Shown: piece by piece, positions 1 to 8,889 of the stretch
Layout: each line of letters begins with the position of its first letter
How positions within the stretch are numbered: the stretch's first letter is position 1
Program-made: the position numbers and the translations under genes
Notes under the pieces: generated by a model
Seen by the model: the letters and a program-made list of their open reading frames with translations, nothing else
Told to the model about the DNA's origin: nothing
Database searches by the model: none
Assembly (NCBI RefSeq): GCF_034933565.1
Contig: NZ_JAYFNG010000006.1
Span: 1-64,000 of the forward strand
Reading direction: 5' to 3'
Length of the DNA: 64,000 bases
DNA from: Raineyella sp034933565
GTDB taxonomy: Bacteria; Actinomycetota; Actinomycetes; Propionibacteriales; Propionibacteriaceae

Positions 1-475
1 ACGACACGAGGACCCCGGAGAACCGCAGCCCGGCAGCGCCAGCCGGCCCTTCACCATGCCCCCACACCACACCGACCACCGGCGGGGACGACGACATCGC
101 ATGACCTCGCCTCACCGACACTCATGAAAGACCGGGGCTAGCATGGCCAGCGCGAAATCGAACCCCGCCCGAGCGACCCTCCGCGCTCATGCCGCAATGC
201 CACGAGAAAGGCTCTCCCGGTCAGCTTCGGTCTCATTCTGTGCGTCGTGGGAATGCTGATTACCTGGTCACCCCGTCACCGTGACAGCATGCGTTGGCGG
301 CACGGCGGCGCGGATCGGCTGCTGCCTCTTGTTGGTCTTTCGGAGCCTCCGCATTGTCGTCGGAAGCCTGTCGGTCGCGCTCATCCAGTAGCCGACCGGT
401 GAGCTGATGACGTTCATCGGGGGCTGGTACCCCGACTTTGTCGCAGGATAAGGATGGTTGCATGCGAGGGGAGAC
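1..475. other. Stretch without a recognisable gene; membrane-like coding debris
   Basis: I recognise no intact gene here. On the plus strand two short hydrophobic stretches occur in different frames, near 200-265 and near 280-400, each ended by stop codons. That would fit a decayed small membrane protein, but nothing identifies a family. The end of the stretch serves as the upstream region of the histidine kinase and contains its ribosome-binding site GAGGGGAG just before 476. Confidence 0.35.
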
Positions 476-1852
476 ATGAGCGAACAGGCCGGCAGCACAT
501 CGCATAGCAGCGTGCAGCACCTCTGGCCGTCGCTCGGTGACTGGGTGCAGCAGTCCACCGTCGCCCCTGCACGCCCAACCATCGGTGCGATCATCTCCGT
601 GCTGCTCTGTACCAGCTATCAAACGCTCCTCACCGCCCGCCTACTGTTCGCCGGCACCACGCTCGACGGAAACGCCTACAACTTCACCCGCAACTGGTAC
701 GGGGCGCTCATCGTCGCGTTCATCGCGATCGGCGCGGCAGTGCTCCTCATCTGGCGATCTCGGCAGCCATTGACCGTGCTCCTGATCGAGTGCACCCTCT
801 ATGCCATGGCCTCGGCTGCCGGAATGAGCAATTACCTGGTGTTCCCGCTCCTGTTCGCTCTCTTCAGTTGCATCGCCCGCCCTCCCGTCCGGCAGATGAT
901 CGTCGGGACGGGTTCGGTGTGGGTGGTGATGACGTTCAACGTATTCGTCGCGCCGACGTCGGCGGGCTTCGCAGTGGAATACCTAAGTCAACTCCTCACT
1001 GCGCTTGCCACGACTGCGCTGGCCGTCGCCACCCGCAGCATCCACGGTTGGCAGCACTCCCGGAGACGTGCTCTGGAAGAAGCACGCCGCTCCGAGAAGC
1101 TTGTTCGACAGCGCGCTCGAGCCGTGTCCCGTACGCAAATCGCCGCCAAGCTGCATGACAGCGTCGGACATGGCCTGACGACAATCATCGCTCTGGCCGA
1201 AGGGCTGGCGGGGACTACAGGCGACGCGGAGATTGACGAGGCCCTGGCCGGAATCAATTCGGTGGCCAGAGAAAGCCTGAAGGACACCCGGCAAGCAGCC
1301 CGGGCTCTCTCCGGCTCCGACGAGGGTGCCGCCGCCGAAGAGTTCGTGAATGCCCCGCCTCCAGCTGACGACGCATCCCCAGGCCCTGTGGCGTCGCTTC
1401 ACGAGTGGGCCGAGATCCTTCCCGTACTCGGGCACGTTCGCTCTCTCGGCGTGACCGTAGTCTTCACCGAAACCGGCCGACGCTCCTCGAACATGCATCA
1501 CGCCGACCTGTGCTTTGCCATCACACGAGAGGCCATCACCAACGCGATGCGCCACAGCGACGGACTGCGGCAGCTCGCCGTGTCCTGGGATCACGATGCC
1601 GTCCAAGAGACAACCGTGACAGTACGGAGCATCAGCGGCACACGGGTCGGGACGACCGACCGTTCGGCTGTATCTCCGCCCGGCACCGGGTTGTACCGAC
1701 TGCAGCTCACCGTGGAAGAAACCGGCGGGACAATGTCCTATGGATGGACCACCGACGATGAGTGGGTGGTGAGGGCAGTCGTGCGAACCGGCGGTGACAC
1801 CGCTATTGCGACACCTCCGAACCGCGCCGACCCTCCGGAGGAGAACCCGTGA
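476..1852 (+). CDS. NarL-type sensor histidine kinase
   Basis: Membrane sensor kinase of the HisKA_3 class, which autophosphorylates on His and passes phosphate to the response regulator encoded next. Residues about 35-190 hold roughly six hydrophobic segments, followed by a short coiled linker. The dimerisation and phosphoacceptor box contains KLHDSVGHGL, with His227 as the probable phosphorylated residue. The ATPase domain shows the N-box REAITNAMRHS and a G-box GTGLYRL near the C-terminus. An in-frame TTG lies 18 bases upstream, but the ATG at 476 follows GAGGGGAG at good spacing and is preferred. The stop overlaps the regulator start by four bases, so both proteins are made from one mRNA. 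The signal sensed is unknown. Confidence 0.9.
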   Translation: MSEQAGSTSHSSVQHLWPSLGDWVQQSTVAPARPTIGAIISVLLCTSYQTLLTARLLFAGTTLDGNAYNFTRNWYGALIVAFIAIGAAVLLIWRSRQPLTVLLIECTLYAMASAAGMSNYLVFPLLFALFSCIARPPVRQMIVGTGSVWVVMTFNVFVAPTSAGFAVEYLSQLLTALATTALAVATRSIHGWQHSRRRALEEARRSEKLVRQRARAVSRTQIAAKLHDSVGHGLTTIIALAEGLAGTTGDAEIDEALAGINSVARESLKDTRQAARALSGSDEGAAAEEFVNAPPPADDASPGPVASLHEWAEILPVLGHVRSLGVTVVFTETGRRSSNMHHADLCFAITREAITNAMRHSDGLRQLAVSWDHDAVQETTVTVRSISGTRVGTTDRSAVSPPGTGLYRLQLTVEETGGTMSYGWTTDDEWVVRAVVRTGGDTAIATPPNRADPPEENP

Positions 1853-2547
1853 CGGCCCCCAGCGAGACAGGTATTTCCCGGATCAGCGTCATGCTGGTCG
1901 ACGACCAGCACTTGGCGCGCACGGGGTTCTCCCTGATGTTGCGAAAAGCACCTGATATCGACATCATCGCGGCGGCAGGAGACGGGCAAGAAGCACTCGA
2001 CGTCATCGCCCAGCGAGCACACGGCCGCAGCGGCCTCCCCGATGTCGTGCTCATGGACGTGCGGATGCCCCGGATGGACGGCATCGAGGCGACCCGCCGG
2101 ATCGCCGGCGCACACCCGTCCGTCAAGGTTCTCGTGCTCACGACCTACGACGAGGACGATTATGCGTTCGGTGCTCTTGCCGCCGGTGCCTCGGGTTTCC
2201 TCCTGAAAGACGTGCGCACTCCACAACTCATCGCGGCTATTCACTCCGTCGCCCAGGGGGACGCCATCCTCACCCCGAGAGTCACCAGACAGGTCATCGA
2301 ACGCGGCGTACCGCGCGCGCTTCCGGCAGCTCAACGCGAGCACATTCGGGCCCTCTTCAGCACTCTCAGCCCGCGCGAGGCAGACATCGCGCGACTAATA
2401 GCAGACGGGCTCTCCAACGCCGAAATCGCCGACCGGCTCGTCATCCAGCAAGCATCAGTCCGCCGGAATGTCAGCAGGATCCTCGCCAAGCTCGGCCTCC
2501 GAGACCGCGTGCAGATCGCCGTCGAGTGGTACAGGAGCGGCATGTAG
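1849..2547 (+). CDS. NarL/LuxR-family response regulator
   Basis: Two-domain DNA-binding response regulator of 232 residues, the cognate partner of the kinase it overlaps (GTGA junction, GTG start). The receiver domain (about 12-130) has the acidic pair Asp18-Asp19, the phosphoacceptor Asp70 in VVLMDVRMP, and Lys in FLLKDV. The C-terminal LuxR helix-turn-helix (about 168-228) reads LSPREADIARLIADGLSNAE. In actinobacteria such pairs often control an adjacent ABC exporter. Here only a permease fragment on the opposite strand (2762-2965) remains, so the target is uncertain. Confidence 0.92.
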   Translation: MTAPSETGISRISVMLVDDQHLARTGFSLMLRKAPDIDIIAAAGDGQEALDVIAQRAHGRSGLPDVVLMDVRMPRMDGIEATRRIAGAHPSVKVLVLTTYDEDDYAFGALAAGASGFLLKDVRTPQLIAAIHSVAQGDAILTPRVTRQVIERGVPRALPAAQREHIRALFSTLSPREADIARLIADGLSNAEIADRLVIQQASVRRNVSRILAKLGLRDRVQIAVEWYRSGM

Positions 2548-2761
2548 CAGGAATCTCAGGGTCCTTGTCGAAGTGCAGTTCCACAAGGATAGGAAGACGC
2601 AGATGGCCTCCTCACTGGCACGCTCTTGAGGTTCCTGAATGCGGGTTCTCTGAGCTGGGTCGCCCGAAGCCTTACCAGGCGATCGTCATTCCGCCCCTCA
2701 CGCTCGGTATCTGACCTGTCCACCAGGAGCACAGCGTGACCTCGAGACGTGCTCCGGGCCG

Positions 2762-2965
2762 TCAGCGCAGGTCCCGGCGGAGCGGTGCGAGCACCGCGAC
2801 GCCCGCGGCGACCAGGGCGTAGCCGACGAGCACCACCGCGCCGGCCAGCTGAGGCCGCAGCGGCACCGATCCCAGGGACGTCTCGGCGGCGACCGCCTCC
2901 GTGAGGAACGCGAAGCACGTGAGCGACACCGTGGCGTCGCCGGGAGGGTACAGGTACAGGACGTT
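2762..2965 (-). pseudogene. C-terminal remnant of an ABC-2-type permease
   Basis: About 67 codons ending in a stop encode a hydrophobic C-terminus typical of ABC-2 transporter permeases: a Tyr/Pro-rich loop, then a transmembrane helix containing LAGAVVLVGYALVAAGVAVL, then a short basic tail ending RRDLR. Upstream on the same strand the frame loses this character, so the rest of the gene is gone. Its position beside a two-component system is where an ABC exporter is often found, which suggests that the exporter was lost by rearrangement. The family call rests on pattern only. Confidence 0.45.
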
Positions 2966-2976
2966 AGGGTCTGAAT

Positions 2977-3207
2977 CCGCCGGATTCGAGCAGGTAGCAG
3001 GCGTTGTAGAGCGAACAGGGCCTGGATGCGTTCGGTGAGCAGATCGATGCCGATGTGCAGGGTCTGCCGGGCGGTGGTCAGGCGGGCGACCACGAGTCCC
3101 TCCACGGTCCAGCGCAGCCCTCTTCGGGACAGCTTCGCCCTGGGCCCGGCCGCCTTCAAGGTATCCGGACGCCACGCATGGCCGCACAGCTCATCGTCGT
3201 GTCGGAG
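2977..3207 (-). pseudogene. Unrecognised coding-like fragment
   Basis: One minus-strand frame holds about 75 codons with protein-like composition, including the stretch WTVEGLVVARLTTARQTLHI, without a credible start and fused out of context to the permease remnant downstream. It may be debris of a mobile-element gene, but I cannot assign a family. The remaining bases between 2548 and 3282 show nothing else I can support. Confidence 0.2.
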
Positions 3208-3282
3208 GCGCTGGCGGGCACTACGTGAGCGTCCACCGCCCAAGGCGCCGCCCCGCTCGTTTCCGGGACGACCCCGCACGCG

Positions 3283-4544
3283 CTACTCCGCGCCGCCGGC
3301 GCGGCGCGGAGTACGGACCTGCCAGGCGACCGCGACCACGAGCAGTCCGACGGCGATCACGAGGAACGTCGTCGGCATTCCGACCGCGCCTGCCACGGCC
3401 CCAAAGCCGGCTGCACCGATCGGCAGGGTGCTCATGATCGCCACGCGTGCGGCGGCGTTCACACGACCGAGCAGCTGCGGGGGTGTGAGCCGTTGCCGCA
3501 TGGTCACCAGGGTGATATTGATCAGCGGCGCACTGAGTCCAAAGCAGAGCTGGGCGGAGGCGAACAGGACCAAGCCGCCGTACGCTGGCGCCAAGAACAG
3601 CAGCACCGCGCCTGCCGTCATCAGGCAGAACGACGCAAACACGATCCCGCGCTCGCCGATCCGGCGCGTGAGCCACGGGGCCAGCGCCGCCGCGGCGAGC
3701 GCCGCGCCGCCCTCGAGTGTGAGCGCCAAACCTAGCTCGGCCGGCGACATGCCGAGCAACTGCACTGCGAACAGCACCTGTAGCGCCATGGCGCCCGCAG
3801 TGAACAGGTTACTGGCGGAGGCGGCTGTGATAACTAGGCTGATCATCGCGCTGCCCCGGATGAAGCCGATCCCTTCCCGGATTGACGCCACCATGCCCTG
3901 GTTCACGCGCGGTTGCACCACGCTCGCCTCCGGCGCCCGCCACAACGGCGCGAGTAGGAGGACGGCGACCGCGAAGCTTGCCGCGTCGACAAGGACCGCG
4001 GTCGGCGCCGATAAGGCGGTTACAAGAAGGCCCGCCGCTGCGGGCCCGAGCAGCTGCGCGACGGACCTGCTCAGTTCAAGTCTGCTGTTCGCCGTTGCGA
4101 GGTTCTCCCGGGAAACGGTTTGCGGTAGGTATGTCTGATAGGCCACGTCGAAGAAGACGGCGCCGATGCCTGCGGCAAACACCACGGCCAGCAGGATCGG
4201 CACGCTCAGCATTGAGGTGGCGTATGCAACGGGTATCAGCGAGATCAGCACGAGTCTGACCATGTTGCTGGCAACCATGATCCATACCGGCCTCCCGCGG
4301 TCGACGTACGCCCCGGCGAGCAGGCCGAAGACTACGATCGGCAGCCAGCCTGCGGCCGACAGTAGACCCATCGTCGTGCTCGATGCTCCCAGCTGCTGCA
4401 CGGCAACAAGCGGAACGGCGACGAGCGTTACCTGCGTGCCGACCAGCGACACGCTCTCCGCCCCCCCCAGAGCGACCAGAACCGCCTGCCTACTGGCGAT
4501 CCTGAATGCTCCGTATCGACCTCGAATGCGGCCGGATCAGCCAT
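3283..4544 (-). pseudogene. MFS transporter gene split by a frameshift at a G8 run
   Basis: Major facilitator superfamily permease of the MFS_3 (enterobactin-exporter-like) kind, about 420 residues if intact, with around 12 hydrophobic segments. The long frame begins at 4452 with MSLVGTQVTLVAVPLVAVQQ, which is inside the first membrane helix and not a natural start. Upstream, an ATG at 4544 with a strong GGAGGGG ribosome site opens a frame that meets a run of eight G on the minus strand (4461-4468) and then reads out of frame. One extra G gives ...WSLWGGAESVSLVGTQ..., the expected N-terminus. A paralogous fragment at 6247-6387 has GAENLSLVGTQ at the same point, supporting this. It is either a true or phase-variable frameshift or a sequencing error. 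The WYL regulator lies directly upstream on the same strand. Confidence 0.8.
3284..3313 (-). terminator. Perfect hairpin at the end of the MFS gene
   Basis: Two 13-base arms (TACTCCGCGCCGC and its complement) separated by CGGC overlap the last codons and stop of the MFS gene. The stem is very GC-rich. No T-run follows, so it may act as a non-canonical terminator or a 3' mRNA stabiliser. Confidence 0.5.
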
Positions 4545-4677
4545 GCGTCAGTCCCCTCCAGTACGTAAGGTTGATCGACCGGCGAGGTGTCACTCTTGCC
4601 GCGAGCGAGGTCCTTCACGGACGAGTGGGCGCTCGCTGCTAGCGCATCTCATAGTTGCAACAACTCGTGAGATTGAC

Positions 4678-5376
4678 TTACTCGCCGCGGCCGTGCACCG
4701 GTCTTGCGTTCACCGGGGGCTCTCCGACCTCGTGGATGGTGTGGCCGCTGCAGGCCGTCTTGGTGACGCTGGCCCGCTCGATGCGCGACACGGCGAACCA
4801 CCGCATCGCGTCGCGCAGGCGGCACCACCCGACCAGGTACCACCGGCCGTTCGTGGAGGCGAACAGCACAGGCTCGACGTCACGGGTGGTCGTGGCGCCG
4901 TTCCCTGATGTGTAGCGGATCCGGATCACCCGCTGCTCGGCCATCGCCTCCTCCAGCCCCGACCTGATTGCGCGCGAGGAGGAGGGAGACGAGTTGACCC
5001 AGACGCGATGGGCCAGCTCGTCGGCTTGCGCTCGGGTCCTGGGATCAAGGACGTCCATGATCTTCCGGATACCGGCTGCTGCCAGATCCGCGTAGGGGGC
5101 ATCGGGTGCGGCTGACACGGCCGCCATGAGCGCCACGGCCTGCGCCGGGGACAGGCTGACGGGCGGCAGGGACGCGCCTTTGGCCAGTCCATATCCACCG
5201 CCCGGGCCCGGGCGGGACCAGATCGGCGCGCCGCTGTTCTCCAGCGCATCGAGGTCTCGCTTGACGGTGCGTACGGACACCTCGAACTCTCGTGCCAAGC
5301 GTTCGGCGGAGACGCCCCGCGCGCCGCTGCGACGCAATATCTCGGACAGGGCATGAAGACGTTCGGCTCGCCTCAC
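4678..5376 (-). CDS. WYL-domain helix-turn-helix regulator (YafY/DeoR-like)
   Basis: Transcriptional regulator of 232 residues. The N-terminal HTH_11 domain (about 1-60) contains ERLAREFEVSVRTVKRDLDA. The WYL domain (about 140-215) has the signature RWYLVGWCRLRDAMRWF and follows a linker with a PGPGGGYGL wing. The GTG start at 5376 has CAAGG upstream. It diverges from the alpha/beta hydrolase across a 73-base gap carrying repeated TGACA half-sites. On its own strand it is followed after 133 bases by the broken MFS gene. WYL domains usually sense small ligands or nucleotides; the ligand here is unknown. It probably regulates the hydrolase, itself and perhaps the MFS gene. Confidence 0.88.
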   Translation of the reverse strand: MRRAERLHALSEILRRSGARGVSAERLAREFEVSVRTVKRDLDALENSGAPIWSRPGPGGGYGLAKGASLPPVSLSPAQAVALMAAVSAAPDAPYADLAAAGIRKIMDVLDPRTRAQADELAHRVWVNSSPSSSRAIRSGLEEAMAEQRVIRIRYTSGNGATTTRDVEPVLFASTNGRWYLVGWCRLRDAMRWFAVSRIERASVTKTACSGHTIHEVGEPPVNARPVHGRGE

Positions 5377-5398
5377 TGTTCAGGCCTTGGCAAATTCA

Positions 5399-5456
5399 TG
5401 ACATAAATAGTGACACACTCTTGTCCATCGGGGCTGGGAGGGTTGTCACATGACAA
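5399..5456. promoter_or_regulatory. Divergent promoter region with repeated TGACA half-sites
   Basis: TGACAT at 5399 and TGACAC at 5411 are direct repeats 12 bases apart. TTGTCA-CA-TGACAA at 5443-5456 is an inverted repeat of the same half-site that overlaps the hydrolase start codon at 5450. The arrangement fits an operator for the divergently encoded WYL regulator. The link between regulator and sites is inferred from position only. Confidence 0.45.
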
Positions 5457-6181
5457 CTACTACGAGCAGTCCGACCATCATTCTCATCGCCGGTCATTGG
5501 CTGGGAGCATGGGCATGGGACGAAGTCCTTGAATACCTCGAAACTAACCACACTCTCGCAGTCGCGATGACCCTGCCCGGTCTCGACGGAGACGACGCCG
5601 ACCGTGCGGCGAAGACTCTCGACGACCAGGCAGCAGCGATCCGAGACGTCATCGCCCAGCACGGGGATCAGCCTGTGATTCTCGTCGCGCACAGCGGGGC
5701 CAATGCCCCCGTCAGCCTCGTCCTCGACCGCTACCCCGAGCTTGTCCTCCGGGTGGTATGGGTCGACTCCGGGCCCGTGGCGGAAGGCAGCGTGTTCGCT
5801 CCCGACTTCCCGGATGAGTCGGAAGAATTGCCGCTGCCGTCGTTCGATGCCCTCGGGCAGCAGGCGAGCCTCGAAGGCCTGAGCGCCGAGGCCCTTGAGC
5901 GCTTTCGGGCGAAGGCCGTCCCTGAGCCTGCACCAGTGGTTCGTCAGCCTGTCGAGCTCGTGAACGAGGCCCGCCGCGGCGTCCCGACGACCCTGGTGTG
6001 CTGCTCGATCTCGGGCGAGCAGGTGATGGCGCTGGTCCAGGCGAGTCACCCGATGTTTGCCGAGGTCGCGAACCTCGAACACGTCGACGTCATCGACCTC
6101 CCCACAGGGCATTGGCCGATGTGGAGCCGACCACGCGACCTCGCCGGGATTATCGACTCAGCGGCGTCCCGCATCGACTGA
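5450..6181 (+). CDS. Alpha/beta-fold hydrolase
   Basis: Cytoplasmic alpha/beta hydrolase of 243 residues, similar in build to small esterases and MenH-type hydrolases. Visible motifs are the oxyanion-hole GHWLGAWAW near the N-terminus, the nucleophile elbow VAHSGANAP with Ser as nucleophile, and a C-terminal GHWPMWSRP holding the catalytic His. An acidic residue before it (HVDVIDLP region) can complete the triad. The ATG at 5450 follows GGGAGG. The gene stands alone and diverges from the WYL regulator, so it is a likely target of that regulator. A perfect 34-base palindrome follows the stop. The substrate cannot be deduced. Confidence 0.88.
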   Translation: MTTTTSSPTIILIAGHWLGAWAWDEVLEYLETNHTLAVAMTLPGLDGDDADRAAKTLDDQAAAIRDVIAQHGDQPVILVAHSGANAPVSLVLDRYPELVLRVVWVDSGPVAEGSVFAPDFPDESEELPLPSFDALGQQASLEGLSAEALERFRAKAVPEPAPVVRQPVELVNEARRGVPTTLVCCSISGEQVMALVQASHPMFAEVANLEHVDVIDLPTGHWPMWSRPRDLAGIIDSAASRID

Positions 6182-6196
6182 ACCGCACACGCACCT

Positions 6197-6230
6197 GAAA
6201 GGGGTCAGCCGAATTCGGCTGACCCCTTTC
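6197..6230. terminator. Perfect 34-base palindrome, probable bidirectional terminator
   Basis: The sequence from GAAAGGGGTCAGCC through a central GAATTC to GGCTGACCCCTTTC is its own reverse complement over all 34 bases. It starts 16 bases after the hydrolase stop. The A-rich left end and T-rich right end suit termination from either side. Confidence 0.65.
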
Positions 6231-6246
6231 CTCGCCACCGCCCGCT

Positions 6247-6387
6247 GCCGAAGATCACGATCGGGAACCGGCCTGCGGCCGACAGCAGACCCATCGTCGT
6301 GCTCGACGTGTCCAGCGGTTGTACGGCGACCAGCGGAACGGCGACGAGCGTGACCTGCGTACCGACCAGCGACAGATTCTCCGCGCC
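6247..6387 (-). pseudogene. Fragment of a second MFS transporter gene
   Basis: A 47-codon fragment from GAENLSLVGTQ to FPIVIFG closely matches the N-terminal part of the MFS gene at 3283-4544, both in protein and in DNA. It stops matching at the edge of the 34-base palindrome region. It has no plausible start of its own and reads out into the palindrome. The two MFS copies flank the WYL regulator and hydrolase in the same orientation, which suggests a duplication followed by deletion. The bases up to 6464 show nothing further. Confidence 0.75.
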
Positions 6388-6464
6388 CACCGCACCGACC
6401 ATGGACCGCCGAGGGTGGCCGCTGATACCCACCGCACCATGACCACACTGAGCGGACGCAGCAG

Positions 6465-8861
6465 CTAGCTCAGTGAGTCGGCCGTGCTCCCCACTGCTCC
6501 CCGGGTGTCCCGGGACTCCCTTTCGCGCAGATAGCCGGCGAGGCGATCTCCCTCGATGTCGAGATTCGGGAGCAGCTTGTCCAGCCAACCCGGGATCCAC
6601 CATGCCGCCTTCCCGAGAACGGCCATGAGAGCTGGGACGAGGGTCATGCGGACGAGGAAGGCGTCGATGAGGATGCCGACGGCCAGGGCGAGCCCGAACT
6701 GCTTGACCATCCTGTCATCACTGAAGATGAATCCGGCGAAGACGGAGACCATGATGATCGCTGCGGCGACCACGACCCGGCTCGCCTGTTCGAAGCCGTG
6801 GACCACGGCCTTTTTCCCTTCGTAGCCATGGACATGCGCCTCCCGCATGGAGCTGACGAGGAACATCTCATAGTCCATCGCAAGCCCGTAGAGGATGCCG
6901 GTGACCATGATCGGCAGGAAGCTGAGGATCGGGCCCGGCGTGTCGAATCCGACCAGGTCCTTGAGCCAACCCCACTGGAAGATCGCCGTCATGATGCCGA
7001 ACGTGGCGCTGATCGTGAGGAGGAACCCGGCGGTCGCTTTGATCGGGATGAACAGGGAGCGGAAGACGACGAGCAGCACGAGGAGCGACAGGACGACAAT
7101 GATGGTGATGTAGAGCGGGAGGACGTCCGCCAGCTTCTCGGAGATGTCGAGATTGATCGCGGTCAATCCCGTGACGCCGATGCTGGTGCCGGCGACACCG
7201 GTGAGCGTTCCGGTGTCTTCACGCAGCGCGTGTACGAGAGTCTTCGTTGATTCCGCTTCGGCACCTGCCACCGGAATCACTGAGAAGAGCGCCAGCGACC
7301 CATCCGGAGAGATCCCCATCGGCCTGACAGTCTCGATCGAATCGTCCTGTTTGAATGCACCGGCGATGCGGGGCAACTGTGCGGCGGCGAAATGTCCGCC
7401 CTCAGGGGCACGGACGACCGAGATCAGCGGAGCGTTGTATCCCGCGCCGAAGCTGCGCGTGATCGCGTCGGCCGCCTGACGTTCCGTCGTGTCGTGGTTC
7501 GCGGTGGCGCCGCTCGGCATGCCGAGGGTCATCTGTGACATCGGGACGGCCGCCACGCCGAGGAGCGCGATCACTCCGACGATGACCACCCATCGCCCCT
7601 TGACCAGTGCCGAGGCGTAGTGATGGGCGAGGCCGTGTCGTTGTTCGTAGCTGCGCTGCTGTTCGCGACGACGCGTACGAGCGCTCAGGATCCGCTCTCC
7701 GATCAGACCGAGGAGGGCCGGCAGGAGTGTCAGGGCGATCAGCACGGCACAGAGCACGGTCGCGGCAGCCACCAACGCCATCGTCGTCAGGAACGAGATC
7801 CTGATCAGGGTGAGCCCGCTCAGCGCGATGATGACGATCAGGCCCGCGAACGCGACGGCACTCCCTGCCGTTCCCAGGGCCCGGCCGGCGGCCTCTTCCG
7901 CAGCGAGCCCCTCGCGCAGGATGAGGTGCCGCTGCCTGTTCACGATGAACAGGGCATAGTCGAGGCCCACCGCGAGCCCGATCATGAGCGCGAGCACCGG
8001 GGTCGCACTCGTCAGTTCGATGCTGCCGGACAGCGCGAATGCTCCGCCGAGGCCGATGGCGACACCGATGATCCCGGTGACGAGCGGCAGACCGGCAGCG
8101 CTCAACGACCCCAGCGTCAGGACGAGCACCAGTCCTGCCACCAGCAGTCCCAGCGCTTCATGACCGCCGAGCGGCGGCTTCTGGGGCTTCAGCGACTCCG
8201 TCGGCAGGGCCGTGAGACCGGTCGCATCGGCCCGGTGGGTGGCGATCCCCACGACGTCGTCGACCACTCCTGCCGGGAGATCTTCGACCTGTTGGGTGAA
8301 TTGGATCTGCATGAGGGCCACTGAGCCGTCGGCAGACACCAGTACTCCTGGGGCGAGCATGCCCTGTTGCAGCAGAGCCTGCTGCAACATCTTCTCCTGA
8401 TCGGCGGGGCTCGGCTTCTGGCCCGGCCGTCCCCCGGCGGGTGATTGCGCCGGACCTGTCCCGGTCGTTGCTCCAGCGCGGGACGGGTCCGTGACCCGAC
8501 CGTCCTGGGGAGCTTTCGAGGTCAGGGCCGAGGTGTCACGCTCCACGACGAATTCGTTCGCCGAGATCTCCTTCATCGCCGAGCGGATCGCCTCAGCGCG
8601 CTCTCCGCTGTCGAGGCGCTGACCTTCCGGGGCCGTGAAGACGATCGTCCCTTGACCACCCGAGGTCTCGGGGAACTCGGTGCGGAGCTGATCGATCACC
8701 GCTTGACTCTGGGTGCCGTTGATCGTGATCGCTGAACTGATCTTCGCATCGCTGGTCACAGCGAGCCCGACGACACCTGAAAGGATGACCAGCCAGGTCA
8801 ATATGAAGACCCAGGGGCGGTGATATGAAAAACGCCCCAGGCGATAGAGGAAGATTGACAT
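6465..8861 (-). CDS. MMPL-family RND transporter
   Basis: Inner-membrane exporter of about 798 residues in the MMPL branch of the RND superfamily, which use proton flux to move lipids, siderophores or drugs. Two similar halves each have one leading helix, a large extracytoplasmic loop and a block of five helices. The second half contains MVTGILYGLAMDYEMFLVSS, and the first the matching GLAVGLDYALFIVNRQRHL, both with the Asp-Tyr pair used in proton relay. The first loop has a low-complexity Pro/Gly/Ala stretch. I place the start at ATG 8861 (MSIFLYRLGRFSYHRPW) because GAAAGG precedes it; an ATG at 8885 is in frame but poor. The TetR gene lies upstream on the same strand with an inverted repeat between. 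Confidence 0.92.
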   Translation of the reverse strand: MSIFLYRLGRFSYHRPWVFILTWLVILSGVVGLAVTSDAKISSAITINGTQSQAVIDQLRTEFPETSGGQGTIVFTAPEGQRLDSGERAEAIRSAMKEISANEFVVERDTSALTSKAPQDGRVTDPSRAGATTGTGPAQSPAGGRPGQKPSPADQEKMLQQALLQQGMLAPGVLVSADGSVALMQIQFTQQVEDLPAGVVDDVVGIATHRADATGLTALPTESLKPQKPPLGGHEALGLLVAGLVLVLTLGSLSAAGLPLVTGIIGVAIGLGGAFALSGSIELTSATPVLALMIGLAVGLDYALFIVNRQRHLILREGLAAEEAAGRALGTAGSAVAFAGLIVIIALSGLTLIRISFLTTMALVAAATVLCAVLIALTLLPALLGLIGERILSARTRRREQQRSYEQRHGLAHHYASALVKGRWVVIVGVIALLGVAAVPMSQMTLGMPSGATANHDTTERQAADAITRSFGAGYNAPLISVVRAPEGGHFAAAQLPRIAGAFKQDDSIETVRPMGISPDGSLALFSVIPVAGAEAESTKTLVHALREDTGTLTGVAGTSIGVTGLTAINLDISEKLADVLPLYITIIVVLSLLVLLVVFRSLFIPIKATAGFLLTISATFGIMTAIFQWGWLKDLVGFDTPGPILSFLPIMVTGILYGLAMDYEMFLVSSMREAHVHGYEGKKAVVHGFEQASRVVVAAAIIMVSVFAGFIFSDDRMVKQFGLALAVGILIDAFLVRMTLVPALMAVLGKAAWWIPGWLDKLLPNLDIEGDRLAGYLRERESRDTRGAVGSTADSLS

Positions 8862-8889
8862 CAAGAGACCTTTCTGGCATGCCAAAATA

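Noticed and set aside
6205..6603. 132-codon minus-strand frame covering the MFS fragment as an intact small gene
   Set aside because: Its first half is a shadow of the MMPL gene's 3' end, and only 47 codons match the MFS protein.
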